Shown in pieces: positions 29,001-36,338 of a DNA stretch of 64,000 nt. The notes beneath the pieces were generated by a model. That model ran no database searches. It had not been told where the DNA came from and saw only the letters and a list, made by a program, of their open reading frames with translations. Position 1 is the stretch's first letter, and every line of letters begins with the position of its first letter. The position numbers were made by a program, and so were the translations under genes. Origin of the DNA: UBA2589 sp965223235 (GTDB lineage: Bacteria > Gemmatimonadota > Gemmatimonadetes > Longimicrobiales > Gaopeijiaceae); the NCBI GenBank assembly GCA_965223235.1, contig CBDCVV010000005.1, forward strand, positions 124,001 to 188,000. Direction: 5' to 3'.

Positions 29001-29460
29001 CGTTGTCACCGCCCAGGGCGACCGTCTCGTCGCTTTCTTCGTCCCAGAGCCGGGGCACGCCCCGACAACCAGTGAACTCCGGCGGTGGCTAGCCGAATCC
29101 CTGCCCCGCTTCATGATCCCGTCCATGTTCTCGTCCATCGGATCCGTACCACGGACGCCGAACGGCAAGACCGATCGCTCGCAGCTTCCGGCTGCACGAT
29201 CCCGAACCCCCGTGGTGGAGACCGGAGGCGTTCTGGAGGGAGAGTTCGAACAGGTGATCGCTCATGTCTGGAAGTCCCTCCTAGACGTCGACCGGGTCGG
29301 GCCCCATGACAACTTCTTCGAACTAGGCGGTCACTCGCTGTTGGCCATGGAAGTTGTCGCGATCTTGGAGCGCCAGGCAGGCATACGACTCGATCCGCGC
29401 GAGCTCTTCTTCAAGTCACTGCGCCAGCTGACACCGGCCGAAGGCATCGTGGGCCCATGA
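23083..29460 (+). CDS. Nonribosomal peptide synthetase, docking-C-A-T-C-A-T
   Basis: A 2125-residue two-module synthetase. Residues about 8-62 form a TubC-type N-terminal docking domain (FTAALLARVRGRGIELWVEG; LKSELAAHRAQIADAL). C1 has HHLVLDG with His196-Asp201. A1 runs about 535-1020 (YTSGSTGTPK at 661). T1 has Ser1054 in LGGHSL. C2 has HHVAGDQ at 1239-1245, where the usual final Gly is Gln. A2 has YTSGSTGQPK at 1704, and T2 has Ser2085. Reading the specificity pocket by eye gives D-I-L-Q-L-G-M-V-W-K for A1 and D-I-L-Q-F-G-M-V-W-K for A2, both close to the known glycine code DILQLGLIWK. No epimerisation, thioesterase or reductase domain is present; the protein ends about 35 residues after Ser2085. 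The start and stop overlap neighbouring genes by 4 bases each. It should extend the PKS product by two residues, probably Gly-Gly, and leave it bound to T2. Confidence 0.94.
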   Translation: MSDGSPPPDFTAALLARVRGRGIELWVEGTRLRFRTPRGSLPADLKSELAAHRAQIADALRNEAKSAKRHEAMAPNQVGIWHAQRLHPRTTAYNLGLATRLPSGLLEGHLEEALQTVVDRHDTLRTDYPEIEGMPVRRIVGYRSFQMAHAHVSEDSDLRTALRETALEPFDLEGGSLFRVTLVHDGDQAILLIVAHHLVLDGLSLQMLSREIADVYAALSTGNTPTPSRSQRDAYDGWARDKVSWTTEMDEEASTFWVDQLSPRPPHLALPLDEPARPTAPPRGATVTRHCSPECTAKVIEFTRRQGHSAFVGLLSAYHIFLHRLTGADDLIVGTPVHGRSLAQHVPVLGHLVNVIPVRMRNFRDATYTDVMTRISERLRSVAPYEDYPLPRITWALGEATGDREHPVRTFFALQDLQSFSQLRDSTKLHALEEVPFDHLEGQFPVALDVYHEDGRFRCAWRYDANVLHSKTVSTWADVFMGLLEDLPGSPDQAISRVPLRAREARSELTGPARESPTSVVHRISQQSLDTPERLAVEAPDGTYSYREVMDVAARVAASLAERGVEEGDRIAILLTRGRDMIPSLLGVLGAGCSFVPLDPALPPERLRSMVLDSEARALVSDRELSARLALSVPLVEVDDLSHLRATLVDPDPASEAYAIYTSGSTGTPKAVRVPHRALSNLLGSMRETPGMGPEDVLLAVTTLSFDIATLELFLPLMVGARVVIASDSEARDAVQLARRIETSGVSVLQTTPSRWRLLLMDGWQGDLKLKALSGGEALPRALGEELLPKVGELWNMYGPTETTVWSTVARVESGQPIRLGQPIANTTTAVVDTEGNTLPLGFAGELKISGDGVALGYHGRPELTASRFRTEVDSESETSYFTGDLARQRHDGSLEFLGRIDDQVKVRGFRIEPGEVESALQGVDEIGQALVAVRPNEEDGSVLVAGVVLVDGSTDFRPDLAARELRERLPEYMVPSEWHVLPELPSTTSGKADRRALLDRQALEGATVTASSTPASANARNAEEEILVDIWRQVLGRFHIGVHDDFFRLGGHSLTATMVVARVRKTFGVELPLSRLLQQPTVAATADWIRTASRTPTTPPLRAYGETDGVLSYSQERMWFLQQISPEDTSYNLATGIWMAGRLDRERLLQAVEEVERRHDILRSRFPATDGRATQVVGSPGNFGTLFEELPRGSSPSEAIRIATDELYRPYDLATDPPLRVVCVGVGESEELLAVGMHHVAGDQTSFEILLAEVVQLYSSNAVTAGLPPLKLTYRDFARWQRDNAGHGSGTESLEYWRSQLDGLIPLDVPGDRQRPSVRGHAGARASIPIPPGMLTGISELAVRGGATEFMVLLVAFKVLLYSRTRRTDLAVGVPTAHRDHEDLEGLVGTFVNTLVHRNDLSGNPSFLEALDRVKSTAIEALAHQSIPFEYLVRELKPSRDPSRTPLVQVLFNVARLDTARHRLPGIDTRPATLPVPSAQFDLTLFPEIHARRQAVDLVYSTELFDKATASAMLEQYEEILERAIADPNLRLSDLAQPSRAERWAVLDEWNRTESEAPLTSVLSAVRERAKRVPQDLAVVGVTGSWSWSGLAEAMDAVAYELRARGVGPGDRVGVALPRDRDLVSTLLGIWSVGAAYVPLDPSYPSTRLEWMASDAKLSAVFAREAFPWIGELPRIDSIGTVGSEDRGDDHAPGSDEVAYLIYTSGSTGQPKGVEVRQGAVANFLAAMAKRPGLTAQDRLLAITTISFDISVLELFLPLVVGSKLIIATEDEAADGFQLARLIDHHDVTVLQATPSTWRLLLSAGWAGKDDLTCFCGGEALTRELADQLLGRSGALWNMYGPTETTVWSTVAEITSSSSIDIGTPIDNTCIYVVDSALEIVPVGVPGELLIGGDGVACGYLHQPQLTAERFIESPFRPGDRLYRTGDLARYRRDGSLEHLGRLDTQVKVRGHRVELEEVEARLREHARVRDAVVTAQGDRLVAFFVPEPGHAPTTSELRRWLAESLPRFMIPSMFSSIGSVPRTPNGKTDRSQLPAARSRTPVVETGGVLEGEFEQVIAHVWKSLLDVDRVGPHDNFFELGGHSLLAMEVVAILERQAGIRLDPRELFFKSLRQLTPAEGIVGP

Positions 29461-30197
29461 ACGTCTTCTTCTTCGGTAGCTCCGAGCATCGACTGCTCGG
29501 GTGCCACCACGAACCGCCCGGTGCCGCCCGAGGGCAGATCCTGATCTGTCAGCCCTGGGGTCCCGAGTACGAATTTGCCCATCGGACCTGTCGCGTCCTG
29601 GCCGTTCGATTAGCTCGGCAGGGGTGGCACGTCCTCCGTTTCGACTACCGGGGCACTGGGGACTCGTGGGGGGAGACCCAAACTGCCGATCTCAGCAACT
29701 GGACGCACGACGTCGATGAGGCGGTGACTGAGCTACGAGCGATCACGGGCCTTGAGACCGTCGGCGCGATCGGGCTTCGCATCGGCGCAACGCTGCTCAC
29801 GACGTGCCTGGGCAATCTAGGGCAGATGGGTCGCTTAGTACTTTGGGACCCGATCACCAACGGGAGTGCGTGGGTTCGAGCGCTCGACGCCGTGAGACCT
29901 CCTGGTCGCCGAGGTGCTCTGCGGGATCACCTCGCTGAGGTAGGTGGCCAGGTAGTAACGAAGAGCTTCAGGGATTCGCTGGTCAGCATCCGACCCGCAA
30001 GCTGGTCCGTGCCGAAAGATTCGACTCTGGTGCTCCACACAGCCTTGGCGGAGGAGTCCGCCCCACTCACGATCCGAGATAATCCGACATTCGTCACGCT
30101 GGACGAGCCATCACCTTGGTTGGAAGATGTCGCTCTAGGATCCGGACGGATTCCTACGGGGGCGATCGCCCAGATTTGCGAGTGGTTCAAACCTTGA
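29457..30197 (+). CDS. Alpha/beta-hydrolase-fold protein with Arg at the nucleophile position
   Basis: A 246-residue protein of the hydrolase pair often seen with acyl-carrier systems (exosortase-associated hydrolase 2-like). The oxyanion/strand region ILICQPWGPEYEFAHRTCR and the segment HVLRFDYRGTGDSWG are typical. The nucleophile elbow reads GLRIGA at about residues 105-110, so the GxSxG serine is replaced by Arg. From family memory, a GLRLGA elbow recurs in this branch and argues against ordinary serine hydrolysis. It overlaps the NRPS stop (ATGA) and is followed by a second hydrolase-fold gene with a different elbow, so the two may act as a complex in chain release or editing in place of a cis thioesterase (inference). 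Confidence 0.78.
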   Translation: MNVFFFGSSEHRLLGCHHEPPGAARGQILICQPWGPEYEFAHRTCRVLAVRLARQGWHVLRFDYRGTGDSWGETQTADLSNWTHDVDEAVTELRAITGLETVGAIGLRIGATLLTTCLGNLGQMGRLVLWDPITNGSAWVRALDAVRPPGRRGALRDHLAEVGGQVVTKSFRDSLVSIRPASWSVPKDSTLVLHTALAEESAPLTIRDNPTFVTLDEPSPWLEDVALGSGRIPTGAIAQICEWFKP

Positions 30198-31033
30198 TCG
30201 AGTCGGTCGTTGCCTTTGGGCCTGGCGCGTGCCTCGTCGGCGTGCTCACGGAACCGGTCCGACCGAACCCGCGCGGCCTAGCCATGGTCTTGGTGAATGC
30301 AGGTATCGTGCATCGACCGGGCCCGAACCGACTCCATGTTCGGCTTGCTCGAGCGGCGGCTGAACAGGGGATAGCCGCATTCAGGATCGACCTGCCATCC
30401 ATTGGAGACAGCGCCGGACTCGAGACGCGCGAGTCCCAGACGGAGCAGTCGATGCGAGGGATCAAATACGCGTTCGATGCGTTGGAGGCGCGGGGCGTGG
30501 CCCATCGATTCATCGTCTACGGTTCGTGCGCCGGTGCTGACCACGCTCTGTCGTACATGGACCGTGACGCGAGAGTTGTGGGAATCGTGGGCATTGACCC
30601 GCCCGCGCTAGAACGCACTCGCCGGTACTACCTCATCCGACTGGTTCGAGCGCTGCGGCGACCTCGCGTGTGGCTTCGTCTCTTGACCGGTCGCTACGGG
30701 GTGCTTGCCAGGGTTAGTGCCCTCGCAGTCTCACGCGCACGAAACGAAGTCCTCCAGGGGCAAGACACCCTCCAGAACGCCGACCTCTCGACCCGCTTTG
30801 AGGCAGCGGCTGGGCGAGGCATCCACTTCTTGCTCGTCATCACCTCGTTTGGCGCCACCCGCTACAACTACCACACTCAGCTCTTCGACCTCTTTCCCGG
30901 CTTGGGCCTCGAAGACTTGGCCACGGTTCGCATGCTCACCTCGGCGGAACATACGTTCTCGACCGAGGTCGCACGGCGGCTGCTCCTCGCTGAGGTCATA
31001 CCCTGGCTATCCGGCTTGGAGTCAAAAACTTGA
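30182..31033 (+). CDS. Alpha/beta-hydrolase-fold protein with GxCxG elbow, candidate release enzyme
   Basis: Start is GTG 30182 (or TTG 30194, which would give a TTGA overlap with the previous stop); earlier codons are read within the preceding gene. About 283 residues. The fold is indicated by GLAMVLVNAGIVHRPGPNR, an AFRIDLPSIGDSAGLE loop and the elbow VYGSCAGADHAL, in which Cys holds the place of the catalytic Ser. A possible His near the C-terminus is in TSAEHTFST. Cys nucleophiles are known in some NRPS thioesterases, so this is the better candidate of the pair for off-loading the T2-bound chain. It is translationally coupled to the genes on both sides. No signal peptide, so it should be cytoplasmic. 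Confidence 0.75.
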   Translation: MVQTLIESVVAFGPGACLVGVLTEPVRPNPRGLAMVLVNAGIVHRPGPNRLHVRLARAAAEQGIAAFRIDLPSIGDSAGLETRESQTEQSMRGIKYAFDALEARGVAHRFIVYGSCAGADHALSYMDRDARVVGIVGIDPPALERTRRYYLIRLVRALRRPRVWLRLLTGRYGVLARVSALAVSRARNEVLQGQDTLQNADLSTRFEAAAGRGIHFLLVITSFGATRYNYHTQLFDLFPGLGLEDLATVRMLTSAEHTFSTEVARRLLLAEVIPWLSGLESKT

Positions 31034-32268
31034 TGAAACCCTACACTCATCGCTTCAGATCACCCTCTTTTCGCGCCTTAGTCGCCAATCTTCTTGGAGA
31101 CACACGGCGCCTGGTGCGGCGCGAGACGCACTTCGATTCAGATCGGGTCATGGAGTGGGCCCGCGTGGAATCAGACCTCGACGACTTCGGTTCGGATTTC
31201 CAGCCTCATCTCCTCAATACCCTTCTCGAGTCCGGTCGCGCCGCAGACCTCACCTATTTAGGTCGGCGGAACCTGTTTCTCACCGTCGCCTCGGCGCTAG
31301 GCATTCGACTCCGATACATCGAAGTCAAGAAACGCTCACCCGAAATCTTCACCGCTCCGGTCGAGCCGCCCATCATTATCCTCGGCCCGCCGCGCTCGGG
31401 GACGACGGTGCTCCAACGCCTCCTCGCCCTACACCCGGACATGGACGCCCTCCCCCTGTGGGAGTTGGTCCGCCCCATCCCTCCGCGACTCGTCGGGAGC
31501 TCAGCTACGGATCGACGCAGGGAGCAGGCCCTTTTCGGGTACGAGTATTCTCGTCGGTATCGCCGCTCGCTCGATCACATTCACCTGGCTCGCCCTGACG
31601 CGCCGAGCGAGTGCATTCTCCTCCTCACGGCCACGCTCCGCAGCTATCGCTTCCTGGGCCTCGGTCCACTCTACTCCTACGCCGAGGAGCTGAAGAGGGG
31701 GGACGCAGAGGTTGCATACCGGGAGTACCGGGATCTCTTGGCCATTCTGCAGCACGTCCGGCCCGGACGCCCCATGGTGCTCAAGGCTCCCTCACATACT
31801 GGCTACCTAGGAGAGATCCTCCGCGCAGTGCCGAACGCTCGGATCGTCACGACGCACCGCAATCCCACGGAGTGGGTCCCGAGTATCCTAAGTCTTCACC
31901 GTGCGCAGTACTCCAACAGCTGTAGAACGTACGACACTCGAAGACACTCTCTGGCCCACCTCGATCTGTACTGCGCCGACGCTGAGCGGTACCTCGAAGC
32001 CCGGAAAGCCCATGAGGGCGCAATCCACGACGTGCACTATACCGACTTCATGGCAGACCCCGTGGACACTGTCCTTGGAATCTATCGACGGTTTGGCGTC
32101 CGTGTCCCCGACGGTCATGATGAAACACTCAGCAAGTACCTACGCGAGAATCCTAAGGGAAAACACGGTCGACACCGCTACGGTCTAGCGGACTTCGGAG
32201 TATCTGAAACCGAGGTCTTGAACGCGGTCGGTCGCGTCTCAGAGACTCTCTCCGGCCGGGTAAGCTGA
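31033..32268 (+). CDS. PAPS-dependent sulfotransferase
   Basis: The ATG at 31033 overlaps the previous stop (TGATG); the protein has 411 residues. The 5'-phosphosulfate loop is LGPPRSGTTVLQRLL at 117-131, and the 3'-phosphate region is RIVTTHRNPTEW around 270-281 with the following Ser-rich helix. It belongs to the Sulfotransfer_3-like branch, which also acts on lipids and small molecules. As the last gene of the PKS-NRPS operon it most likely sulfates the assembled product; the beta-hydroxyl left by the KR domain is the obvious acceptor (inference). Its last 30 bases overlap the 3' end of the convergent ABC exporter gene. Confidence 0.85.
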   Translation: MKPYTHRFRSPSFRALVANLLGDTRRLVRRETHFDSDRVMEWARVESDLDDFGSDFQPHLLNTLLESGRAADLTYLGRRNLFLTVASALGIRLRYIEVKKRSPEIFTAPVEPPIIILGPPRSGTTVLQRLLALHPDMDALPLWELVRPIPPRLVGSSATDRRREQALFGYEYSRRYRRSLDHIHLARPDAPSECILLLTATLRSYRFLGLGPLYSYAEELKRGDAEVAYREYRDLLAILQHVRPGRPMVLKAPSHTGYLGEILRAVPNARIVTTHRNPTEWVPSILSLHRAQYSNSCRTYDTRRHSLAHLDLYCADAERYLEARKAHEGAIHDVHYTDFMADPVDTVLGIYRRFGVRVPDGHDETLSKYLRENPKGKHGRHRYGLADFGVSETEVLNAVGRVSETLSGRVS

Positions 32269-34068
32269 AACACCTTCCGCCATGGCGCGGAACCCATCAT
32301 GACCCTTGATCAGCTCATCGTAGGACCCGCTCGCTACGACCTCTCCGGCCTCCAGCATGTAGATCACATCACACGCCCGCACCGTCGTGAGTCGGTGAGC
32401 GATCACTAGAAGCGTGGGGCCGCCACCAAGTCCGTACATGGTGTCGAGAACAGCGGCTTCCGTGAGGCCGTCCAAAGCGCTGGTCGCTTCGTCGAAAACC
32501 AGTACTTCGGGGCGCCGATACAACGCCCGGGCGATTCCGAGCCGCTGGCGCTGCCCACCGCTCATCCGGATGCCGCGCTCCCCAACAACGGTATCGTAAC
32601 CATCGGGCAGGCCCTCGATGAAGTCGTGAATCTGCGCCGCGCGCGCGGCCGCCTCCACGCTCTCGGGGATGCGCTCGTCGGTTGGTATCCCGAAGGCAAT
32701 GTTTGCTGCCACCGTGTCATCACTCACGAACACGTCTTGAGGCACATAGCCGCATCGGCCTCTCCAACGTTCCGCGGAGAGCGGCGATATGGCTACGCCA
32801 CCACCGACCACGACCCCCTGTGTCGGCTGAAGGAGACCGAGCACAAGATCGACAATAGTCGTCTTCCCCCCACCGGTCCGACCCACAAAACCCACCGTTT
32901 GACCCGCCGGGATCCGCAGGTCTAAGTGACGCACAGCGTCCACGTCCGCTCCGGGGTACCGGAAAGAAACGTCCCGAATTTCAATGTCCGGAGGACTTGC
33001 CGACATACTGGGTCCTTGCTCCCTCACCAGCGCTTCAGGGTGCAGGGCACTCACACCGAGCGAAAAATCGGAGTGGAGGGCCTCGAGCGCCGGCGCGTTG
33101 AACCGAAGAGCCACTACACCTCGGAAGATCGCGTTCAACGACGGCATCAGCCGATACGCTCCAAAGACGAAAAGGCTGAGGGTCGGGAGGGCCGCCGTGA
33201 CCGAAGTCTCGCCCCGAGAACTAATGAGAACCATGGCAACGATGGCGGAAGCGGCGACCGTCTCGAGCAGATAGCGGGGCACCGCTGAAACGATCTGGTG
33301 CTGGGACGACACCCCAGCGAAGCGCGCGGACGGTGTCGAGAACCGCCGAACGAACTCATCCTCCCGGCCGAGTGCCTTTACCTCCTTTATACCCTGGAGA
33401 GCTTCACTAGCGACCCGATATCGAGCCCCATTGTGTTCGAAACGCTCCCGACCCCGCTCTCGCTGCCCACGACGGAGACCCGCGTAGACAGCCGCATACC
33501 CTCCGGCAAACGACACCGCCAGGAAGAGCGCGAGGACGGGATCGGCCCACGCGAGGAGTCCGATGATCATGCACACTCCTACGGAGCGCGCCGCGACGGC
33601 CATACCTGGGATGAGCACTCCCGAAACCACCGTCGACACCTCGGCGAGTAGCGTCCGGGAGAGGGTGGCTGTGTTCCGGCCGAGGAAGAATTCGTATGGC
33701 CGTCGTACGTAGCGCTCCAGGAGATCGACCGACATCCGGTGGTTCAAGCCCCAACCCCACCTCGAGATCATCCACACCATTGCCGCGTTGAAGGCGTTGT
33801 TCGCGATGATCGCGGCCAAGAGAAGGAGGCCCGTCGCGACGACGGCGGCGCGAGGCGACTCGAGTCCCGACAACTCGTAGAGTTGTCCGAGCGGCCCGGG
33901 AGCGTATACCACACTCGGGTCGGCAACCACTCGCATGAACGGGAGAACCGAGCCGACCCCCAAAAACTCGAGGGTTCCGGCAACGAGCATAGCACATCCC
34001 AGGAGGAGAACCTGGGCACGCTCCCGACTCGTCAGGAGCTCCTGCACGAGCTTTAGGTGGTGGAGCAC
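32239..34068 (-). CDS. ABC exporter, fused membrane and ATPase domains
   Basis: A 609-residue half-transporter starting at GTG 34068 (AAAGGA six bases upstream). Five to six membrane helices occupy about 15-310. The nucleotide-binding domain follows, with Walker A GRTGGGKTT (Lys402), Q-loop near YVPQDVFV, signature MSGGQRQRLGIARAL, Walker B VLVFDEATSALD and switch His in VIAHRLTTV. This is the MsbA/PglK/lipid-or-peptide exporter plan and should act as a homodimer. It is convergent with and overlaps the sulfotransferase gene, so it may export the PKS-NRPS product, but it is transcribed from the other strand and could serve an unrelated lipid or glycan. A C8 run lies at 34122-34129 in its upstream gap. 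Confidence 0.88.
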   Translation of the reverse strand: MLHHLKLVQELLTSRERAQVLLLGCAMLVAGTLEFLGVGSVLPFMRVVADPSVVYAPGPLGQLYELSGLESPRAAVVATGLLLLAAIIANNAFNAAMVWMISRWGWGLNHRMSVDLLERYVRRPYEFFLGRNTATLSRTLLAEVSTVVSGVLIPGMAVAARSVGVCMIIGLLAWADPVLALFLAVSFAGGYAAVYAGLRRGQRERGRERFEHNGARYRVASEALQGIKEVKALGREDEFVRRFSTPSARFAGVSSQHQIVSAVPRYLLETVAASAIVAMVLISSRGETSVTAALPTLSLFVFGAYRLMPSLNAIFRGVVALRFNAPALEALHSDFSLGVSALHPEALVREQGPSMSASPPDIEIRDVSFRYPGADVDAVRHLDLRIPAGQTVGFVGRTGGGKTTIVDLVLGLLQPTQGVVVGGGVAISPLSAERWRGRCGYVPQDVFVSDDTVAANIAFGIPTDERIPESVEAAARAAQIHDFIEGLPDGYDTVVGERGIRMSGGQRQRLGIARALYRRPEVLVFDEATSALDGLTEAAVLDTMYGLGGGPTLLVIAHRLTTVRACDVIYMLEAGEVVASGSYDELIKGHDGFRAMAEGVSAYPAGESL

Positions 34069-34192
34069 TGAGATCCTTTGGGGCGCAGCGGGCGTACCAT
34101 TTCAAGTGTACGCAGCTTTCGCCCCCCCCTCCAAGAGTGTTGAGTCGCCGAGCCCCAACCACTCAGGGTTACCGAAGGGCGCCCGGGCACGA

Positions 34193-36268
34193 TTAGTGCG
34201 CCGCCGCCTCCCTTTCCGACCGCACCTTCTGCGCCACGTGATCCGGCGCCTCTTCATACCCTGCCATCGTGCGCGAGTGGTGGGCCCTGCCCTGGGTGAT
34301 GGAGCGGAGTGTCGCCGCGTACTTGTATAGCTCGGACTCGGGGACTAGGGCTCGCACGGTCGTCCGCCCGTTGCTCGGATCCATTCCTTGCACTTTTCCG
34401 CGCCGCGACGTGAGGTCTCCCATGATGTCGCCGACATACTCGTCCGGCGTGGTGACGGCGACTTCGACAACAGGCTCCAGCAAGATCGGTCGGCACTTCT
34501 CGGCGACATCCCTGAAGGCCGAAGAGCCAGCAAGCTTGAAGGCGATGTCAGAGGAGTCCACAGCGTGATACGACCCGTCGTAGCACTCGGCTGCGAAGTC
34601 GACGAGTGGGAAACCAGCGACCACACCCTTTCCGGCAGCCTCCCGGATGCCCTTGTCGACGGAGGGCACGTACTTCCCCGGAATGACGCCGCCTTTGATC
34701 GAGTTCACGAATTCGTAACCGGCTCCCCTGGGCTGGGGCTTCATCCGGATCCAGCAGTCACCGAACTGCCCACGACCACCCGACTGCTTTTTGTGGCGAC
34801 CACGGCCCTCGGCGGTCTTCGTGATCGTCTCGCGATAGGCGATACGCGGCTGCTCGGTCTCGACCTTCACCCCGTACTTCCGCAGCATCCGCTCGAACTG
34901 CACATCGAGGTGAAGCTCGCCGACGCCACGAGCAATCGTCTGGTGGAGTTCAGGGTTGAAGGATGCAGAGAAGGTCGGGTCTTCCTCGTGGAGCTTGGGG
35001 AGGACCTCGCCGAGCTTGTCTTCGTCACCCCGGGTCGCACCCCTGATCGCGATCGAAATATCTGCGTTCGGGAAGTCGATGGGGGCGAGGGCGACCTGCT
35101 TCCCCGAGTCGCATAGCGTGTCGTTGGTATGCGTGTGTTTGAGCTTAGCGACCACGCCGATGTCTCCAGCGTGAAGGGTGCCGACCTCGAAGCGATCCTT
35201 CCCCATCGAGATGCTCAGATGATTCAGCTTCTCGGACTGTCCGTCGGAGGCGTTCGAGAGCGTCGCTCCGTTGGAAACCTGCCCCGAGAAGATCCGGAAG
35301 TAGGACAGCTCGCCCACGTGCGGCTCGGCCGCCGTCTTGAATACGAGGGCCGTAACCGGGCCGTTGTCATCAGCCGCGTACTCGACTCCGTCAACGACCT
35401 CGACTTTCGCTTCGGCCGGGTTGGGGCATAGCTCGACGATCTTCTTGAGAAGGGCCTGCACCCCGTACGTCTTGTCGGCGGAGCCACAGAAAACTGGGTA
35501 TACCTCTTGGCGCGCCATACCGAGCGCCATCGCCTCGATCGCCTCTTCGCGAGAGATGGCTCCGCCCTCGAGATACTTCTCGAGGAGGTTCTCGTCGGTC
35601 GTGGCCAGCGTCTCTTGGAGCTCGGTCTCCCACTGGGCTTCCTGCTCCTTCAGCTCGTCCGGGATATCGGTTTCGTCGTACTCGCCTTTGGTGGTGCCCG
35701 GCTTGTAGACGTGTGCCTTCTCGGAGAAGAGGTTGATGATCCCGCGGAAGTCGTCGCCTGCCCCGATCGGGATCTCCACGGGTAGTGCGCTCTCGGTGAG
35801 TCGACTCTTGATTTGGCCGAACACGCCGTCGAAGTCGGCGTGATCCTTATCCATCATCGACACGAAGAAGATCCGGGGGATCCCACGGGCCTCGCAGTAC
35901 TCCCACACCCTCTCGGTTCCGACTTCGACGCCTGAGGTGGCGCTCACGACGATGATCGCTGCGTCAGCAACCCGAACCGCGGAGAGGGCATCTCCTGTGA
36001 AGTCGAGATACCCGGGAGTGTCGAGCAGATTGATCTTTGTGTTCATGTGCTCGGCGTACGCCGGGGTCAGCTGAATCGAGATCTCGTGGGCATGCTCCTC
36101 TGGAGTGTGCATCGTCAGCGCGGTCCCGTCGTCGACCTTGCCGAGCCGCTTGGACGTCCCCGACGCGAAACAGAGGGCCTCGATCAGCGTGGTCTTTCCT
36201 GCGCCCCCGTGTCCGAGGACGGCGACGTTGCGGATGCGGTCCGTGGGGTACTCTTTGGCCGACGCCAT
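34193..36268 (-). CDS. fusA: Elongation factor G-like GTPase (EF-G2 type)
   Basis: A 691-residue EF-G family protein with GTP-binding domain, domain II, III, IV (GRGRHKKQSGGRGQFGDCW) and V (AVTTPDEYVGDIMGDLTSRR). G1 is GHGGAGKT at 19-26 and G3 is DTPGY at 83-87. G4, normally NKMD, is SMMD at 137-140, and the switch I RGITI region is HEISI. These features, and the GHGGAGKT loop, place it with the EF-G-like (EF-G2) paralogues rather than the main translocase; a Mycobacterium EF-G2 was reported to lack ribosome-stimulated GTPase activity. A Shine-Dalgarno GGAGGAG lies 8 bases before the ATG. It is probably not the cell's only EF-G, since no rpsL/rpsG/tuf neighbours are present. Confidence 0.9.
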   Translation of the reverse strand: MASAKEYPTDRIRNVAVLGHGGAGKTTLIEALCFASGTSKRLGKVDDGTALTMHTPEEHAHEISIQLTPAYAEHMNTKINLLDTPGYLDFTGDALSAVRVADAAIIVVSATSGVEVGTERVWEYCEARGIPRIFFVSMMDKDHADFDGVFGQIKSRLTESALPVEIPIGAGDDFRGIINLFSEKAHVYKPGTTKGEYDETDIPDELKEQEAQWETELQETLATTDENLLEKYLEGGAISREEAIEAMALGMARQEVYPVFCGSADKTYGVQALLKKIVELCPNPAEAKVEVVDGVEYAADDNGPVTALVFKTAAEPHVGELSYFRIFSGQVSNGATLSNASDGQSEKLNHLSISMGKDRFEVGTLHAGDIGVVAKLKHTHTNDTLCDSGKQVALAPIDFPNADISIAIRGATRGDEDKLGEVLPKLHEEDPTFSASFNPELHQTIARGVGELHLDVQFERMLRKYGVKVETEQPRIAYRETITKTAEGRGRHKKQSGGRGQFGDCWIRMKPQPRGAGYEFVNSIKGGVIPGKYVPSVDKGIREAAGKGVVAGFPLVDFAAECYDGSYHAVDSSDIAFKLAGSSAFRDVAEKCRPILLEPVVEVAVTTPDEYVGDIMGDLTSRRGKVQGMDPSNGRTTVRALVPESELYKYAATLRSITQGRAHHSRTMAGYEEAPDHVAQKVRSEREAAAH

Positions 36269-36297
36269 AGCCAGGCTCCTCCGAGTGCAGATGAATC

Positions 36298-36338
36298 GAG
36301 GCCCGCGACCGATCCCCGAAGGGTCGGTCGCGGGCCTC
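36298..36338. terminator. Very stable 18-bp hairpin with UUCG tetraloop before the EF-G-like gene
   Basis: GAGGCCCGCGACCGA pairs with TCGGTCGCGGGCCTC, extended by CCC/GGG with one bulged T. On the minus strand the loop is C(UUCG)G, the exceptionally stable tetraloop. It lies 119 bases after the DUF6159 gene stop and 30 bases before the EF-G-like ATG. No U tract follows on the minus strand, so it may be a rho-independent-like terminator without U run, an mRNA stabiliser or a leader element. Confidence 0.6.
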
